Shown here one piece after another: positions 41,252 through 48,932 of a stretch of 48,932 bases of DNA. Position numbers and translations under genes: made by a program. Numbering within the stretch: the first letter of the stretch is position 1; every line of letters starts with the position of its first letter. The stretch is from Hellea sp. (lineage in GTDB: Bacteria > Pseudomonadota > Alphaproteobacteria > Caulobacterales > Maricaulaceae), in assembly GCA_013002305.1 (NCBI GenBank), contig JABDKG010000085.1, positions 1-48,932 on the forward strand, written 5' to 3'. The notes under the pieces are model-generated. The model made no database searches. It was not told the origin of the DNA and worked only from the letters and a program-made list of their open reading frames with translations.

Positions 41252-42673
41252 ATGCCCAAGCCCAGCTCTCAATTTGTTTGCCAATCCTGCGGAACAGTGC
41301 ACGGAAAGTGGGCCGGGCGCTGCGATGCGTGCGGCCAGTGGAATGCGCTGGTCGAAGAGGCGATCAGCCATAATGCGGGTTCCAGCAATAGCCGGCACAA
41401 AAAAGGCCGCGGTATGGAATTGGTCGATTTGACAGCCACCAGTATTGATCCACCGCGCATGGTTTCGGGCGTCAAAGAATTTGACCGGGTCACGGGCGGC
41501 GGTCTGGTTACAGGATCGGCATTATTGGTAGGCGGCGATCCGGGTATCGGGAAATCAACACTTTTGCTGCAAATCACCGGCAAGCTGGCGGAGCAGGGGC
41601 GTAAGGCTGTTTATATTTCGGGCGAGGAATCAACCGGGCAAGTGCAGCGCCGCGCCCGCCGATTGGGACTGGCCGATAATCCGGTCGCGCTTGCCGCCGA
41701 AACATCGCTTGGGGCGGTTCTGGACGGGCTAAAGGCCAACAAGCCGGATGTGGTGATCATTGATTCCATTCAGACGCTCTGGACCGATCAGCTCGGCGCT
41801 GCGCCCGGCACGGTGGCGCAGGTTAGAGCCTGCGCGCAGGAGCTGACCCGTTTTGCCAAACGCACTGGCGCCTGCGTGATCCTTGTCGGTCACGTCACTA
41901 AAGACGGGCAAATAGCCGGACCGCGCGTGGTCGAACATATGGTCGATGCTGTGCTCTATTTTGAAGGCGAGAAATCCCATCAGTTCCGGATCCTCAGAGC
42001 CCATAAAAACCGCTTTGGCCCGACCAATGAAATTGGTGTGTTTGAAATGGGCGAAGATGGGTTAGCCGAAGTCCCCAACCCGTCCTCTCTTTTTCTCAAT
42101 GAACGCGGCGACGCATCAAGCGGATCTTCGGTTTTTGCCGGGCTTGAAGGAACACGGCCCGTATTGACCGAAATTCAGGCGCTCGTGGCTCCGGCGGCTT
42201 TTGGAACGCCGCGACGCGCTGTGGTGGGCTGGGATAGCGGAAGGCTGGCCATGGTGCTCGCAGTGCTTGAGGCGCGCTGCGGCATTAGTTTTGCCGGCAA
42301 GGATGTTTACCTTAATGTCGCCGGCGGGTTTCGCATCAATGAACCGGCAGCCGATCTGGCCGTGGCGGCGGCGATAGCCTCCTCTGTCTTCGATATTGCT
42401 CTGCCTCATGACGCCGTCGTGTTCGGCGAAATTAGCCTCTCCGGCGATGTGCGGCCCGTGACCCGGTCGGAAGAGCGGATGAAAGAGGCGCGAAAACTCG
42501 GCTTTGGCCGGGCCATCACCGCCTTCCTCAAAGGCAAGAACTCTCAGGCCCTGTCACAAATACTGCCAATAATCAGAATCAAGACTTTGCCAGACCTGAT
42601 AAGCCGTGTAGAGACGAGCGCAAACGGGTCCGGCGCCTCAGATTCGCATGAGGAGACTGCCTGGGCCGCTTAA
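41252..42673 (+). CDS. radA: DNA repair protein RadA (Sms)
   Basis: RadA is a RecA-related helicase that extends heteroduplex during recombination. The 473-residue protein has a zinc finger (Cys10, Cys13, Cys24, Cys27), P-loop GDPGIGKST (95-103), the RadA-specific KNRFG motif within RAHKNRFGPTNEIGVF, and a Lon-like C-terminal domain with DVYLNVAGGFRINEPAADL. ATG 41252 has AGGAG 7 bases upstream and gives the usual N-terminus; an upstream in-frame ATG at 41198 would prepend 18 unrelated residues. Followed by cvpA after 17 bases. Confidence 0.96.
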   Translation: MPKPSSQFVCQSCGTVHGKWAGRCDACGQWNALVEEAISHNAGSSNSRHKKGRGMELVDLTATSIDPPRMVSGVKEFDRVTGGGLVTGSALLVGGDPGIGKSTLLLQITGKLAEQGRKAVYISGEESTGQVQRRARRLGLADNPVALAAETSLGAVLDGLKANKPDVVIIDSIQTLWTDQLGAAPGTVAQVRACAQELTRFAKRTGACVILVGHVTKDGQIAGPRVVEHMVDAVLYFEGEKSHQFRILRAHKNRFGPTNEIGVFEMGEDGLAEVPNPSSLFLNERGDASSGSSVFAGLEGTRPVLTEIQALVAPAAFGTPRRAVVGWDSGRLAMVLAVLEARCGISFAGKDVYLNVAGGFRINEPAADLAVAAAIASSVFDIALPHDAVVFGEISLSGDVRPVTRSEERMKEARKLGFGRAITAFLKGKNSQALSQILPIIRIKTLPDLISRVETSANGSGASDSHEETAWAA

Positions 42674-42690
42674 TTTGGGTAAGGCAAACC

Positions 42691-43296
42691 ATGACGATAG
42701 GCCCCTGGGACTTTAACGGTTTTGATATTGCCGTCCTTGTTTTGTGCGCAATTTCCTTCTTTATGGCTATGTCGCGCGGGTTCACGCGCGAGATTACAGC
42801 CATCATAGCCCTTGTCGTCGGGACGCTTGCGACCCTGTTTGTCTGGGGTCAATTCCGCCCGGTCGCGCACGGATTTATCAGCCCGGAATGGCTGGCAGAC
42901 GGGGTGCTCGGCGTTGGTACATTCTTCGCCGCCTATTTACTGGTCGGATTTTTCCTCAATAATATGACAGGGAAGCGTAAAGGCGAGGTTAGCCTTGGCA
43001 ATCGGCTGCTCGGCGGCGCATTTGGCGCGGCTCGGGGGCTCGTCATTGCCGCGCTCCTGACCATGGTCGTGAATAGCGGCTATTATGATAAGCTCAAGGC
43101 CAACCGGCCGGACGCCGATCTCGCGCCATTCTTGGAAGAATCCATATTATATGACAATGCGCTCGTGCCGATCATGGGCGCAATTAGATCGATCCCATTT
43201 ACAAATATAAAAGAGACTTTGAAAAAGCTCGCCGATGGGGATACAGAGGGATTTATCGAGGGAATTACCGATGAAATTATCGATGAAAACGAATAA
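42691..43296 (+). CDS. cvpA: CvpA family membrane protein
   Basis: CvpA proteins are small inner-membrane proteins that often precede purF; in Escherichia coli cvpA is required for colicin V production. The 201 residues contain four hydrophobic segments: FDIAVLVLCAISFFMAMSRG, ITAIIALVVGTLATLFVWG, GVLGVGTFFAAYLLVGFFL and ARGLVIAALLTMVV. The conserved NRLLGGAFGAARGLV block lies just before the last. The C-terminal tail is acidic and cytoplasmic. Its end overlaps purF by 26 bases. Confidence 0.92.
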   Translation: MTIGPWDFNGFDIAVLVLCAISFFMAMSRGFTREITAIIALVVGTLATLFVWGQFRPVAHGFISPEWLADGVLGVGTFFAAYLLVGFFLNNMTGKRKGEVSLGNRLLGGAFGAARGLVIAALLTMVVNSGYYDKLKANRPDADLAPFLEESILYDNALVPIMGAIRSIPFTNIKETLKKLADGDTEGFIEGITDEIIDENE

Positions 43297-44755
43297 TCCA
43301 TCCTGCGAGTTCGATCCGAATGACGACAAAATCCGCGAAGAATGCGGTGTTTTTGGCATTTTTGGTATGGAAAACGCCGCCTCTTTAACCGCGCTTGGTT
43401 TGCACGCTTTGCAGCATCGCGGGCAGGAAGCCTGCGGAATTGCCAGCTTTGACGGAGAAAAATTCCACTCTGAACGCCAACTGGGTCTGGTCGGCGACAA
43501 TTTTACCGGTGCTGATCCGTCCGAACGTTTGAAAGGCCATATTTCGATCGGCCATGTAAGATATTCAACCGCCGGTCAAACCACACTTCGCAACGTACAG
43601 CCGCTGTTTTCCGAGTTATCAACGGGCGGTTTTTCGGTCGCGCATAACGGACATTTGACCAACGCGTATAGTTTGCGCGAGAGGTTGGTTGAGAAGGGCG
43701 CTATTTTTCAAAGCACCAGCGATACGGAAGTTCTTATCCATCTGGTGGCCCGCGCCATTGCCGGCGAATTCATCGACCGGTTCATTGGCGCTATTCGCCA
43801 GATAGACGGCGGCTATGCTTTTGTCTGTATGAGCAATGAGATGCTGATCGGCGCGCGCGACCGATTTGGTATTCGCCCGCTTCTGATCGGCCGGATTGAT
43901 GATTGTTACATTCTGGCATCAGAAACCTGCGCCTTTGACATGGTCGGTGCCGAATTCATCCGCGAGGTCGAGCCCGGCGAAGTTGTCGCCATAAATAGTG
44001 ACGGAATTCGCTCATTCACGGCCTTCCCAAATGCCAAATCCCGGCCCTGTATTTTTGAATTTGTCTATTTTGCCCGCCCAGACTCAATCGTTGGCGGCAA
44101 AAGTGTTTATGAAGTGCGCAAGCGCATGGGCCGCCGTCTGGCGCAGGAATGCCCGGCCGATATCGATGTCATCATTCCGGTCCCCGATAGCGGCGTTCCT
44201 GCGGCCCTCGGCTTTGCCCAAGAACTGGGCATTCCCTTTGAACTTGGCATCATCAGGAATCATTATGTCGGCCGGACCTTTATTCAGCCAACTCAGCAAA
44301 TCCGCGATATGGGCGTTCGCCTGAAACATTCGGCCAACCGGGCCATGATTGAAGGCAAGAAAGTCTTGCTTGTTGATGATTCGATCGTGCGCGGGACAAC
44401 CTCGACAAAAATTGTCCGCATGATCAAAGCGGCCGGTGCCAAAGAAGTCCACTTCCGCTCGGCCTCGCCGCCGATCAAATTCCCGGACCATTACGGCATT
44501 GATATGCCGACCAAGGAAAAGCTGATCGCGGCCAATTATAGCCTTGAAGAAATGACCAGTATGCTCGAAGTCGACTCGCTCGGTTTCCTATCTGTTGAGG
44601 GCCTCTACTGGGCGATGGGCGAGGAATATCGCGAAGACGATGCACCGCAATATACCGATCATTGCTTCACCGGCGACTATCCGACCCCGTTGATTGACCG
44701 GGACCGCAAAATCGGTAGCTCGAACCAGCTCTCCTTCCTTGTCGAAGTCGCCTAG
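43271..44755 (+). CDS. purF: Amidophosphoribosyltransferase
   Basis: PurF catalyses the first step of purine synthesis, PRPP plus glutamine to phosphoribosylamine. From ATG 43271 the product is 494 residues with a 24-residue propeptide. Cys25 (in REECGVFGIFGM) would become the N-terminal nucleophile of the glutaminase domain (HALQHRGQEACGI, HVRYSTAGQT, VAHNGHLTN). The phosphoribosyltransferase domain has IPVPDSGVPAALGFA and the PRPP loop VLLVDDSIVRGTTS. ATG 43271 has GAGGG 8 bases upstream; 43235 and 43283 are in-frame alternatives. Confidence 0.96.
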   Translation: MKLSMKTNNPSCEFDPNDDKIREECGVFGIFGMENAASLTALGLHALQHRGQEACGIASFDGEKFHSERQLGLVGDNFTGADPSERLKGHISIGHVRYSTAGQTTLRNVQPLFSELSTGGFSVAHNGHLTNAYSLRERLVEKGAIFQSTSDTEVLIHLVARAIAGEFIDRFIGAIRQIDGGYAFVCMSNEMLIGARDRFGIRPLLIGRIDDCYILASETCAFDMVGAEFIREVEPGEVVAINSDGIRSFTAFPNAKSRPCIFEFVYFARPDSIVGGKSVYEVRKRMGRRLAQECPADIDVIIPVPDSGVPAALGFAQELGIPFELGIIRNHYVGRTFIQPTQQIRDMGVRLKHSANRAMIEGKKVLLVDDSIVRGTTSTKIVRMIKAAGAKEVHFRSASPPIKFPDHYGIDMPTKEKLIAANYSLEEMTSMLEVDSLGFLSVEGLYWAMGEEYREDDAPQYTDHCFTGDYPTPLIDRDRKIGSSNQLSFLVEVA

Positions 44756-44763
44756 GACAACTC

Positions 44764-45498
44764 ATGACAGACAAACCGCTTTCGGGCCGTATCACCCTGA
44801 TAACCGGGGCCACACGCGGCATTGGCTATCAGGCGGCTTTGGCGCTGGCCGAAGCCGGATCAAATATAATTGCGATCGGCCGCACTCAAGGGGCCCTTGA
44901 AGAGCTCGATGACGCCATAAATTCGGCCGGCGGCGAGTGCACTCTGGTGCCGCTCGACCTCAAAAATTTCGATGGGATTGATCAACTTGGCCAGATTATC
45001 CATGAGCGCTGGGGGCGTCTTGACGGCTTGTTTGCCAATGCCGGCGTGCTCGGTGATATAACGCCCGCCAATCAAGTTGAGCCCAAAGTTTTCGAAGAAG
45101 TCTTCGCGATTAATATGACCGCTAATTACCGCTTGATCCGCTCGCTTGATCCGCTTTTAAGACTGTCAAAAGCCGGACGGTCTTTATTTATGTCCTCACG
45201 CGCCGCGACCGGACGGCGAGCCTTTTGGAGCGTTTATTCTGCGTCAAAATCGGCCCTTGATGCCTATGTCCAATGCTACGCCAACGAGATTGAAATCACC
45301 AATATGAAGGTCAATCTGCTCGATCCGGGCGCGACCGCCACCGCCATGCGCGCCAAGGCAATGCCCGGTGAAGACGCGGCGACCTTGCCGCAACCCAAAG
45401 ACCTCGCGCCGCTAATCGTGGAAATGCTATCGCCCAACTATATGAAAAACGGCGAAATAATTACATTTCGCGACACGGATTATTTTAAGAAGCTCTAA
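44764..45498 (+). CDS. Short-chain dehydrogenase/reductase
   Basis: The 244-residue protein is a classical SDR: TGATRGIG cofactor loop (14-21), NAGVLGDI, FMSSRAATG with the catalytic Ser, and the YSASK active site (Tyr158, Lys162), then LLDPGATATAMRAKAMPG. Such oxidoreductases use NAD(P)H; the substrate is not predictable. It is 8 bases after purF, an arrangement seen in other alphaproteobacteria, so it is likely co-transcribed. The stop overlaps the convergent Sel1 gene by 4 bases. Confidence 0.92.
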   Translation: MTDKPLSGRITLITGATRGIGYQAALALAEAGSNIIAIGRTQGALEELDDAINSAGGECTLVPLDLKNFDGIDQLGQIIHERWGRLDGLFANAGVLGDITPANQVEPKVFEEVFAINMTANYRLIRSLDPLLRLSKAGRSLFMSSRAATGRRAFWSVYSASKSALDAYVQCYANEIEITNMKVNLLDPGATATAMRAKAMPGEDAATLPQPKDLAPLIVEMLSPNYMKNGEIITFRDTDYFKKL

Positions 45499-46574
45499 GG
45501 CGCGTCGATCCGGGCGCGAGCGCGGTCCAAAATTGCCGGATCAACATTTTGCTCAAGCCGTTCTCGCAGAGCTTTCCGGTCCTGATCATAATCTGAAAAT
45601 CCGCTCTCACCACTTTTCAGAAGCCAGTAATAGGCCTCTTCATAATTTTGCGTGACACCTTCACCTTTGGCGAGCGTAAAGGCGTAGAGAAACTGGCCTT
45701 CAATATCGCCGCCCTCAGCTGATTTTCTAAACCAGTCGGCCGCAACCGCCATATCGGCCTGCACGCCGCGGCCCTGATAGACCCAAAGTCCATAGTCGGC
45801 CTGTGCAGCGGCATGGCCATTTTCGGCCGCCTGACGCATCAATGACACCATTTTTTCAGTGTTAGGACGTACTTCAAGATTTTCGTCATACATCAGCGCG
45901 CCAATATAAGCGGCTTCATGATCACCGTTTGCCGCAGCTTTTTCGTAATATTTCAGGGCTTCAGCCGGATCGGTTTCAAACAGGCTGTCGGCCATTTTCC
46001 GGTCTGCGAGCGAGTCGCCGGAACTTGCGGCCTTTTCGAGCCAAAGTTTGGCTGTGAACGCATCCGGAGCGACGCCGCGGCCCTTGAGATACATTTCACC
46101 TAGAGCGCGCATCGCGTCCTGACGGCCGGCATTCGCGGCCAGCGTGAACCATTCCAGCGCGTCAGAGGGCAGTAATCCGCCGTGAGATTTAAGCGCAAGC
46201 GCCCCGAGACCCATATAGGCATCGCTTCGATTTTGCGCCGCTGCCAGACGGTAATATTTCGCCGCCTGAATATGGTCAGGTGATCCAGTCATGCCGCGAT
46301 GATAAATATGGGCAATCATGACTTGAGCGTCAGGGAGCCCGGCGACCGCCGCCGGTTTAGCCGCGCCGAGCGCTTCGGTAAATTTGCCTTGATCAAACAG
46401 AATTTTAGCTTGCTCAAAAGTTAGATCCGGCGTTGTGTTGAGCATCCAGCGCGGATCGACTTTGGTTTCATCTGCACTGGCCAAGCTTGCCGGGCTTATT
46501 GCGACGGCGAATAGTCCGAACAAAGCTGATGCAAGGATTGTACGGCATGCGCCGGACCGTCCGGATGATCCCAC
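45495..46574 (-). CDS. Secreted Sel1-repeat (TPR-like) protein
   Basis: The product is rich in Sel1 repeats, each about 36 residues with a G-A/W pattern: AKYYRLAAAQNRSDAYMGLG, MRALGEMYLKGRGVAPDAFT, WLEKAASSGDSLADRKMADS, YYEKAAANGDHEAAYIGALM, MRQAAENGHAAAQADYGLWV and WFRKSAEGGDIEGQFLYAFT. I count about six to seven. These domains mediate protein contacts, often in the periplasm. No ATG precedes the repeats until 46445. GTG 46574 gives a good signal peptide (TILASALFGLFAVAI, cleavage near SLASA), so I chose it, with moderate certainty. The frame is open back to 46688 but that part is not secretory. The start lies inside thiE. Confidence 0.8.
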   Translation of the reverse strand: MGSSGRSGACRTILASALFGLFAVAISPASLASADETKVDPRWMLNTTPDLTFEQAKILFDQGKFTEALGAAKPAAVAGLPDAQVMIAHIYHRGMTGSPDHIQAAKYYRLAAAQNRSDAYMGLGALALKSHGGLLPSDALEWFTLAANAGRQDAMRALGEMYLKGRGVAPDAFTAKLWLEKAASSGDSLADRKMADSLFETDPAEALKYYEKAAANGDHEAAYIGALMYDENLEVRPNTEKMVSLMRQAAENGHAAAQADYGLWVYQGRGVQADMAVAADWFRKSAEGGDIEGQFLYAFTLAKGEGVTQNYEEAYYWLLKSGESGFSDYDQDRKALRERLEQNVDPAILDRARARIDAP

Positions 46575-47143
46575 ACCCCCGACGAGACGGCGATAAAGTC
46601 CGCCCCGGCTTCTATCACGGCTTTGGCATTGCCCGGATTTATGCCGCCAATCGCGACACTCGGAACTTCGACGGTTTCTGTCCACCACTCTAAAATCTCC
46701 AATTCAGCGCGGGTTTTCGGGTCTTTGGTGGTCGTTTCGAAAAACGCGCCAAAGGCCACATAATTTGCGCCTGCATTTGCTGCCTGAAAGGCCAATTCTT
46801 TCGAGTTATGACAGGTAACCCCGATGATTGCATCCTCACCCAGCAGTTCTCTGGATGAAAAATAGTCCATGTCTTCCTGGCCAATATGGACGCCGTCCGC
46901 GCCGCATTTGTCCACAAGATCAGGCCGATCATTGAGAATCACCGCTGTGCCATTGTCTCGACATATGGGGGATATAGCGGCGGCCGCCTGAATGAGGGCT
47001 GAATCCTCAAGGCTTTTAAGCCGAATTTGCAGGCAAGCGACCGGGGCTGCGGTCAGCGCGGATTTTAACGCTTCGCAAAAAGCCGGAATATCGTCAATTT
47101 GCGGCGGGGTTATCAGGTATAGCTGGCAGTCTGTGTCTGTCAT
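46496..47143 (-). CDS. thiE: Thiamine-phosphate synthase-like protein
   Basis: ThiE joins HMP pyrophosphate and thiazole phosphate to make thiamine phosphate. The 215-residue TIM barrel has LYLITPPQ, ACLQIRLKSLEDSALIQAA, VILNDRPDLVDKCGADGVHI (the substrate and Mg site), GVTCHNSKELAFQAANAGA, YVAFGAFFETTTK and PSVAIGGINPGNAKAVIEAG then FIAVSSGVW. The lack of other thi genes here leaves a TenI-like role possible, though the NDR and GGI motifs favour ThiE. Its 3' end overlaps the Sel1 gene start region. Confidence 0.88.
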   Translation of the reverse strand: MTDTDCQLYLITPPQIDDIPAFCEALKSALTAAPVACLQIRLKSLEDSALIQAAAAISPICRDNGTAVILNDRPDLVDKCGADGVHIGQEDMDYFSSRELLGEDAIIGVTCHNSKELAFQAANAGANYVAFGAFFETTTKDPKTRAELEILEWWTETVEVPSVAIGGINPGNAKAVIEAGADFIAVSSGVWDHPDGPAHAVQSLHQLCSDYSPSQ

Positions 47144-47179
47144 GGGGTCTATATGGTCGCGCGTTGATGGGCTCGCAAG

Positions 47180-48088
47180 CTAAATTTCCGCTGCGATCGG
47201 TTTCTCTCGGTTCTTTAACCGGTCCCAGGAAAACAGGGCGACGGCGATCCAGATACAGCCAAAGCAAAAAGCGTGGGCCGCCGTGAATTTTTCGCCGTAA
47301 TAGAGCGCGCACATGAATTGCATGGTCGGGCCAATATATTGCAAAAACCCGAGCATCGTCAGGGTCAAACGCCGGGCCGCATAGGCGAAGGCCAGCAGCG
47401 GCGCGACTGTAAGAGGGCCGGCAAAGACCAGCCAAGCCTGCATATTCGTGCTGGTTTCAAAAAACGCGAATTGCCCTGAATTTTGCAAATAAATCATATA
47501 GGCTAGACCCGGCACAAGCAGGATCAGCGTTTCGATAAACAGGCCGGGCATGGCGCCAATATCGACCTGTTTCCGTACGACGCCGTAAATCGTGAACGAC
47601 ACGCCTAAAAAGAGAGCGATGGCCGGAAATTCCCCGCCGTAAAAAGTTAAAACCAGCACGCCAATGGCGGCAAGCACCACGGCAAGGGCCTGATTTCGGG
47701 TCAGTTTTTCGCCGAAAAATACCACGCCGACCAGAACATACATGAGCGGGTTCATATAGTATCCCAGACTGCCCTGAAATATCTGGTCTTGCTGGACTGC
47801 CCAAATATAGACCCCCCAATTTGACGCCATCGCGATCGCGGCGATCGCTAATAATAAAATGGTTTTAAATTTTTTAAGCGCGATCAGCACATCTTTGATT
47901 TGGCATCGGAAAATCAAAATCAAAAGCCCAAACGGGACAGACCAGAAAATCCGGTGGGTCAGAATTTCCATGGCCGGGATTTCTTGGGTGATTTTAAAAT
48001 AGATCGGGAATATGCCCCAAATCATATAGGCGGTAATGCCGGCATAAAGACCGCTATTATCGGGTTTTAAGGAAGGCGCTCCGCTCAT
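47180..48088 (-). CDS. rarD: EamA/RarD family transporter
   Basis: The 302 residues form about ten membrane spans with the RarD signature start GLYAGITAYMIWGIFPIYFK, then EILTHRIFWSVPFGLLIL and the central NWGVYIWAVQQDQIFQGSLG, GYYMNPLMYVLVGVVFFGEK and a C-terminal LGFLQYIGPTMQFM. RarD proteins are drug/metabolite transporters (DMT superfamily) in the inner membrane; chloramphenicol sensitivity has been linked to E. coli RarD, but the substrate here is unknown. It lies 36 bases downstream of the thiE start on the same strand, and is divergent from rpsD. Confidence 0.92.
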   Translation of the reverse strand: MSGAPSLKPDNSGLYAGITAYMIWGIFPIYFKITQEIPAMEILTHRIFWSVPFGLLILIFRCQIKDVLIALKKFKTILLLAIAAIAMASNWGVYIWAVQQDQIFQGSLGYYMNPLMYVLVGVVFFGEKLTRNQALAVVLAAIGVLVLTFYGGEFPAIALFLGVSFTIYGVVRKQVDIGAMPGLFIETLILLVPGLAYMIYLQNSGQFAFFETSTNMQAWLVFAGPLTVAPLLAFAYAARRLTLTMLGFLQYIGPTMQFMCALYYGEKFTAAHAFCFGCIWIAVALFSWDRLKNREKPIAAEI

Positions 48089-48183
48089 AATCGCCTCATG
48101 TCACACCTATCTTGGCGCGACGAGTCAAATCGGCCGAAAACCATCAAGTTTCGTTACACTAATGGCTTGACATTAGGACCTCT

Positions 48184-48272
48184 GCGGGTAAAAGCCGCCA
48201 TCCCTCAAAAGAGGGCAGTACGGGAAGGTGTGACGCCGCCGTTGTAATCGCTAATCAAATGCATTGGTTAGC
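48184..48272 (+). promoter_or_regulatory. Hairpin-rich 5' leader of rpsD
   Basis: Three potential stems occur in order: GCGG/CCGC (48184-48187 with 48195-48198), CCCTC-AAAA-GAGGG (48202-48215) and a 9-base-pair stem GCTAATCAA/TTGGTTAGC (48250-48258 with 48264-48272) with a 5-base loop. A TTGACA-like -35 (near 48168-48173) precedes them, so they would lie in the transcript. Ribosomal protein S4 represses its own operon by binding a leader in other bacteria, so autoregulation is plausible. No known riboswitch family is matched with confidence. GAGTC lies at 48122-48126. Confidence 0.5.
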
Positions 48273-48302
48273 CGGGTCACGTCGAAAAGAGAGTAACACG
48301 CT

Positions 48303-48920
48303 ATGTCTAAGCGTCATTCCGCCAAGTATAAACTTGACCGCCGTATGGGCGAAAACATCTGGGGACGCCCCAAATCACCCGTTAATAAGCGTCCTTACCC
48401 TCCAGGACAGCACGGCCAAGGCCGCAAAAGCAAAATGTCCGATTTCGGTACGCAGCTTCGCGCTAAGCAAAAGCTTAAAGGCTATTACGGCAATATCACC
48501 GAGAAACAGTTTCGCGGCACCTATGCCGAAGCGACTCGCCAGAAAGGCGATGCCTCTGAAAACCTGATCGGCCTGCTAGAGCGACGTCTCGACGCGGTTG
48601 TTTACCGCGCTAAATTCGTACCAACCGTGTTTGCCGCGCGCCAGTTCGTCAATCACGGCCACGTCATGGTCAATGGCAAGAAAGTCAATGTTCCGTCCTA
48701 CCGATGTAAAGTCGGCGATGTTGTTGAAGTCCGCGAAAAGTCACGGACAATGGCATTGGTTCTGGAATCTTTGGAAAGCCCGGAACGCGAAATTCCGGAA
48801 TATGTCGATCTGGATCCTAAAGGGATGAAGGCGACATTTGTGCGCGTTCCTAGTTTTGACGAAGTACCATACCCGGTGATGATGGAACCGAATCTGGTTG
48901 TCGAATTCTACTCTCGCTAA
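48303..48920 (+). CDS. rpsD: 30S ribosomal protein S4
   Basis: S4 is a primary 16S rRNA-binding protein that nucleates 30S assembly and takes part in translational accuracy. The 205-residue length is standard for alphaproteobacteria. The N-terminal [20 protein letters not shown] and [16 protein letters not shown], the middle [20 protein letters not shown] and the S4 RNA-binding domain ([51 protein letters not shown]) match the family. GAGAG lies about 10 bases before the ATG. It is monocistronic here as far as the window shows. Confidence 0.98.
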   Translation: MSKRHSAKYKLDRRMGENIWGRPKSPVNKRPYPPGQHGQGRKSKMSDFGTQLRAKQKLKGYYGNITEKQFRGTYAEATRQKGDASENLIGLLERRLDAVVYRAKFVPTVFAARQFVNHGHVMVNGKKVNVPSYRCKVGDVVEVREKSRTMALVLESLESPEREIPEYVDLDPKGMKATFVRVPSFDEVPYPVMMEPNLVVEFYSR

Positions 48921-48932
48921 TCAAAGCGAGAT

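Noticed and set aside
46575-46688. Longer start (GTG 46688) for the Sel1-repeat protein
   Set aside because: It would place a basic, Arg-rich non-secretory stretch before the signal peptide and overlap thiE by almost 200 bases. The extra residues look like out-of-frame thiE coding.
48184-48302. Possible cobalamin-type riboswitch before rpsD (GGGAAGGTG and CCGCCG segments)
   Set aside because: The core B12 box and the downstream GC-rich conserved elements are missing, and rpsD is not a B12-regulated gene. A general structured leader fits better.

Overview
The window is a chromosomal segment of an alphaproteobacterium, most likely a dimorphic Caulobacterales/Maricaulales-type organism (Hyphomonadaceae or relatives). 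This is inferred from gene order and regulatory motifs, not from a search. The evidence is the alphaproteobacterial division and cell-wall order ending in ftsQ-ftsA-ftsZ then lpxC-bamD-recN-ligA, an HdaA-type short DnaA homologue, a meso-DAP type MurE, and CtrA-like (TTAA-N7-TTAA) and CcrM-like (GANTC) sites at cell-cycle promoters. No phage, insertion sequence, CRISPR array, tRNA or rRNA was seen; almost everything is core genome.

Region 1 (1-18705) is the dcw cluster. A truncated aat gene runs leftward off the edge. Divergent from it is mraZ, preceded by a three-repeat MraZ operator, then rsmH-ftsL-ftsI-murE-murF-mraY-murD-ftsW-murG-murC-murB-ddl-ftsQ-ftsA. All are on the + strand, overlapping or separated by at most 10 bases, so they probably form one translationally coupled unit that makes the lipid II precursor and the septal synthase. 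ftsZ follows after 110 bases with its own promoter region, which carries a perfect CtrA-like site and a GANTC site.

Region 2 (18706-26047): the ftsZ-lpxC junction is interrupted by about 1.75 kb. It holds a decayed two-component receiver domain with in-frame stops on the - strand, an AT-rich non-coding stretch, and a MarR-family regulator divergent from lpxC. Then come lpxC, bamD, recN and ligA (lipid A synthesis, outer-membrane assembly, DNA repair and ligation).

Region 3 (26098-41086) is mixed-strand. It has a TonB-dependent receptor, an ABC-F ATPase, ndk with a clear terminator, purM-purN, a DUF2066 gene coupled to hdaA, an RluA-type pseudouridine synthase, and a 959-residue M16 peptidase lipoprotein. 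Two paralogous membrane-anchored von Willebrand A (TadG-like) genes lie 7.3 kb apart on the - strand; each has a CtrA-like site upstream and a Cys/Arg-rich insertion. They are the least explained genes here.

Region 4 (41252-48932): radA-cvpA-purF-SDR form a + strand group. A secreted Sel1-repeat protein lies downstream of thiE on the - strand, with its signal peptide coding region overlapping the thiE 3' end. Then come a RarD-type transporter (-) and rpsD (+) behind a leader rich in predicted hairpins.
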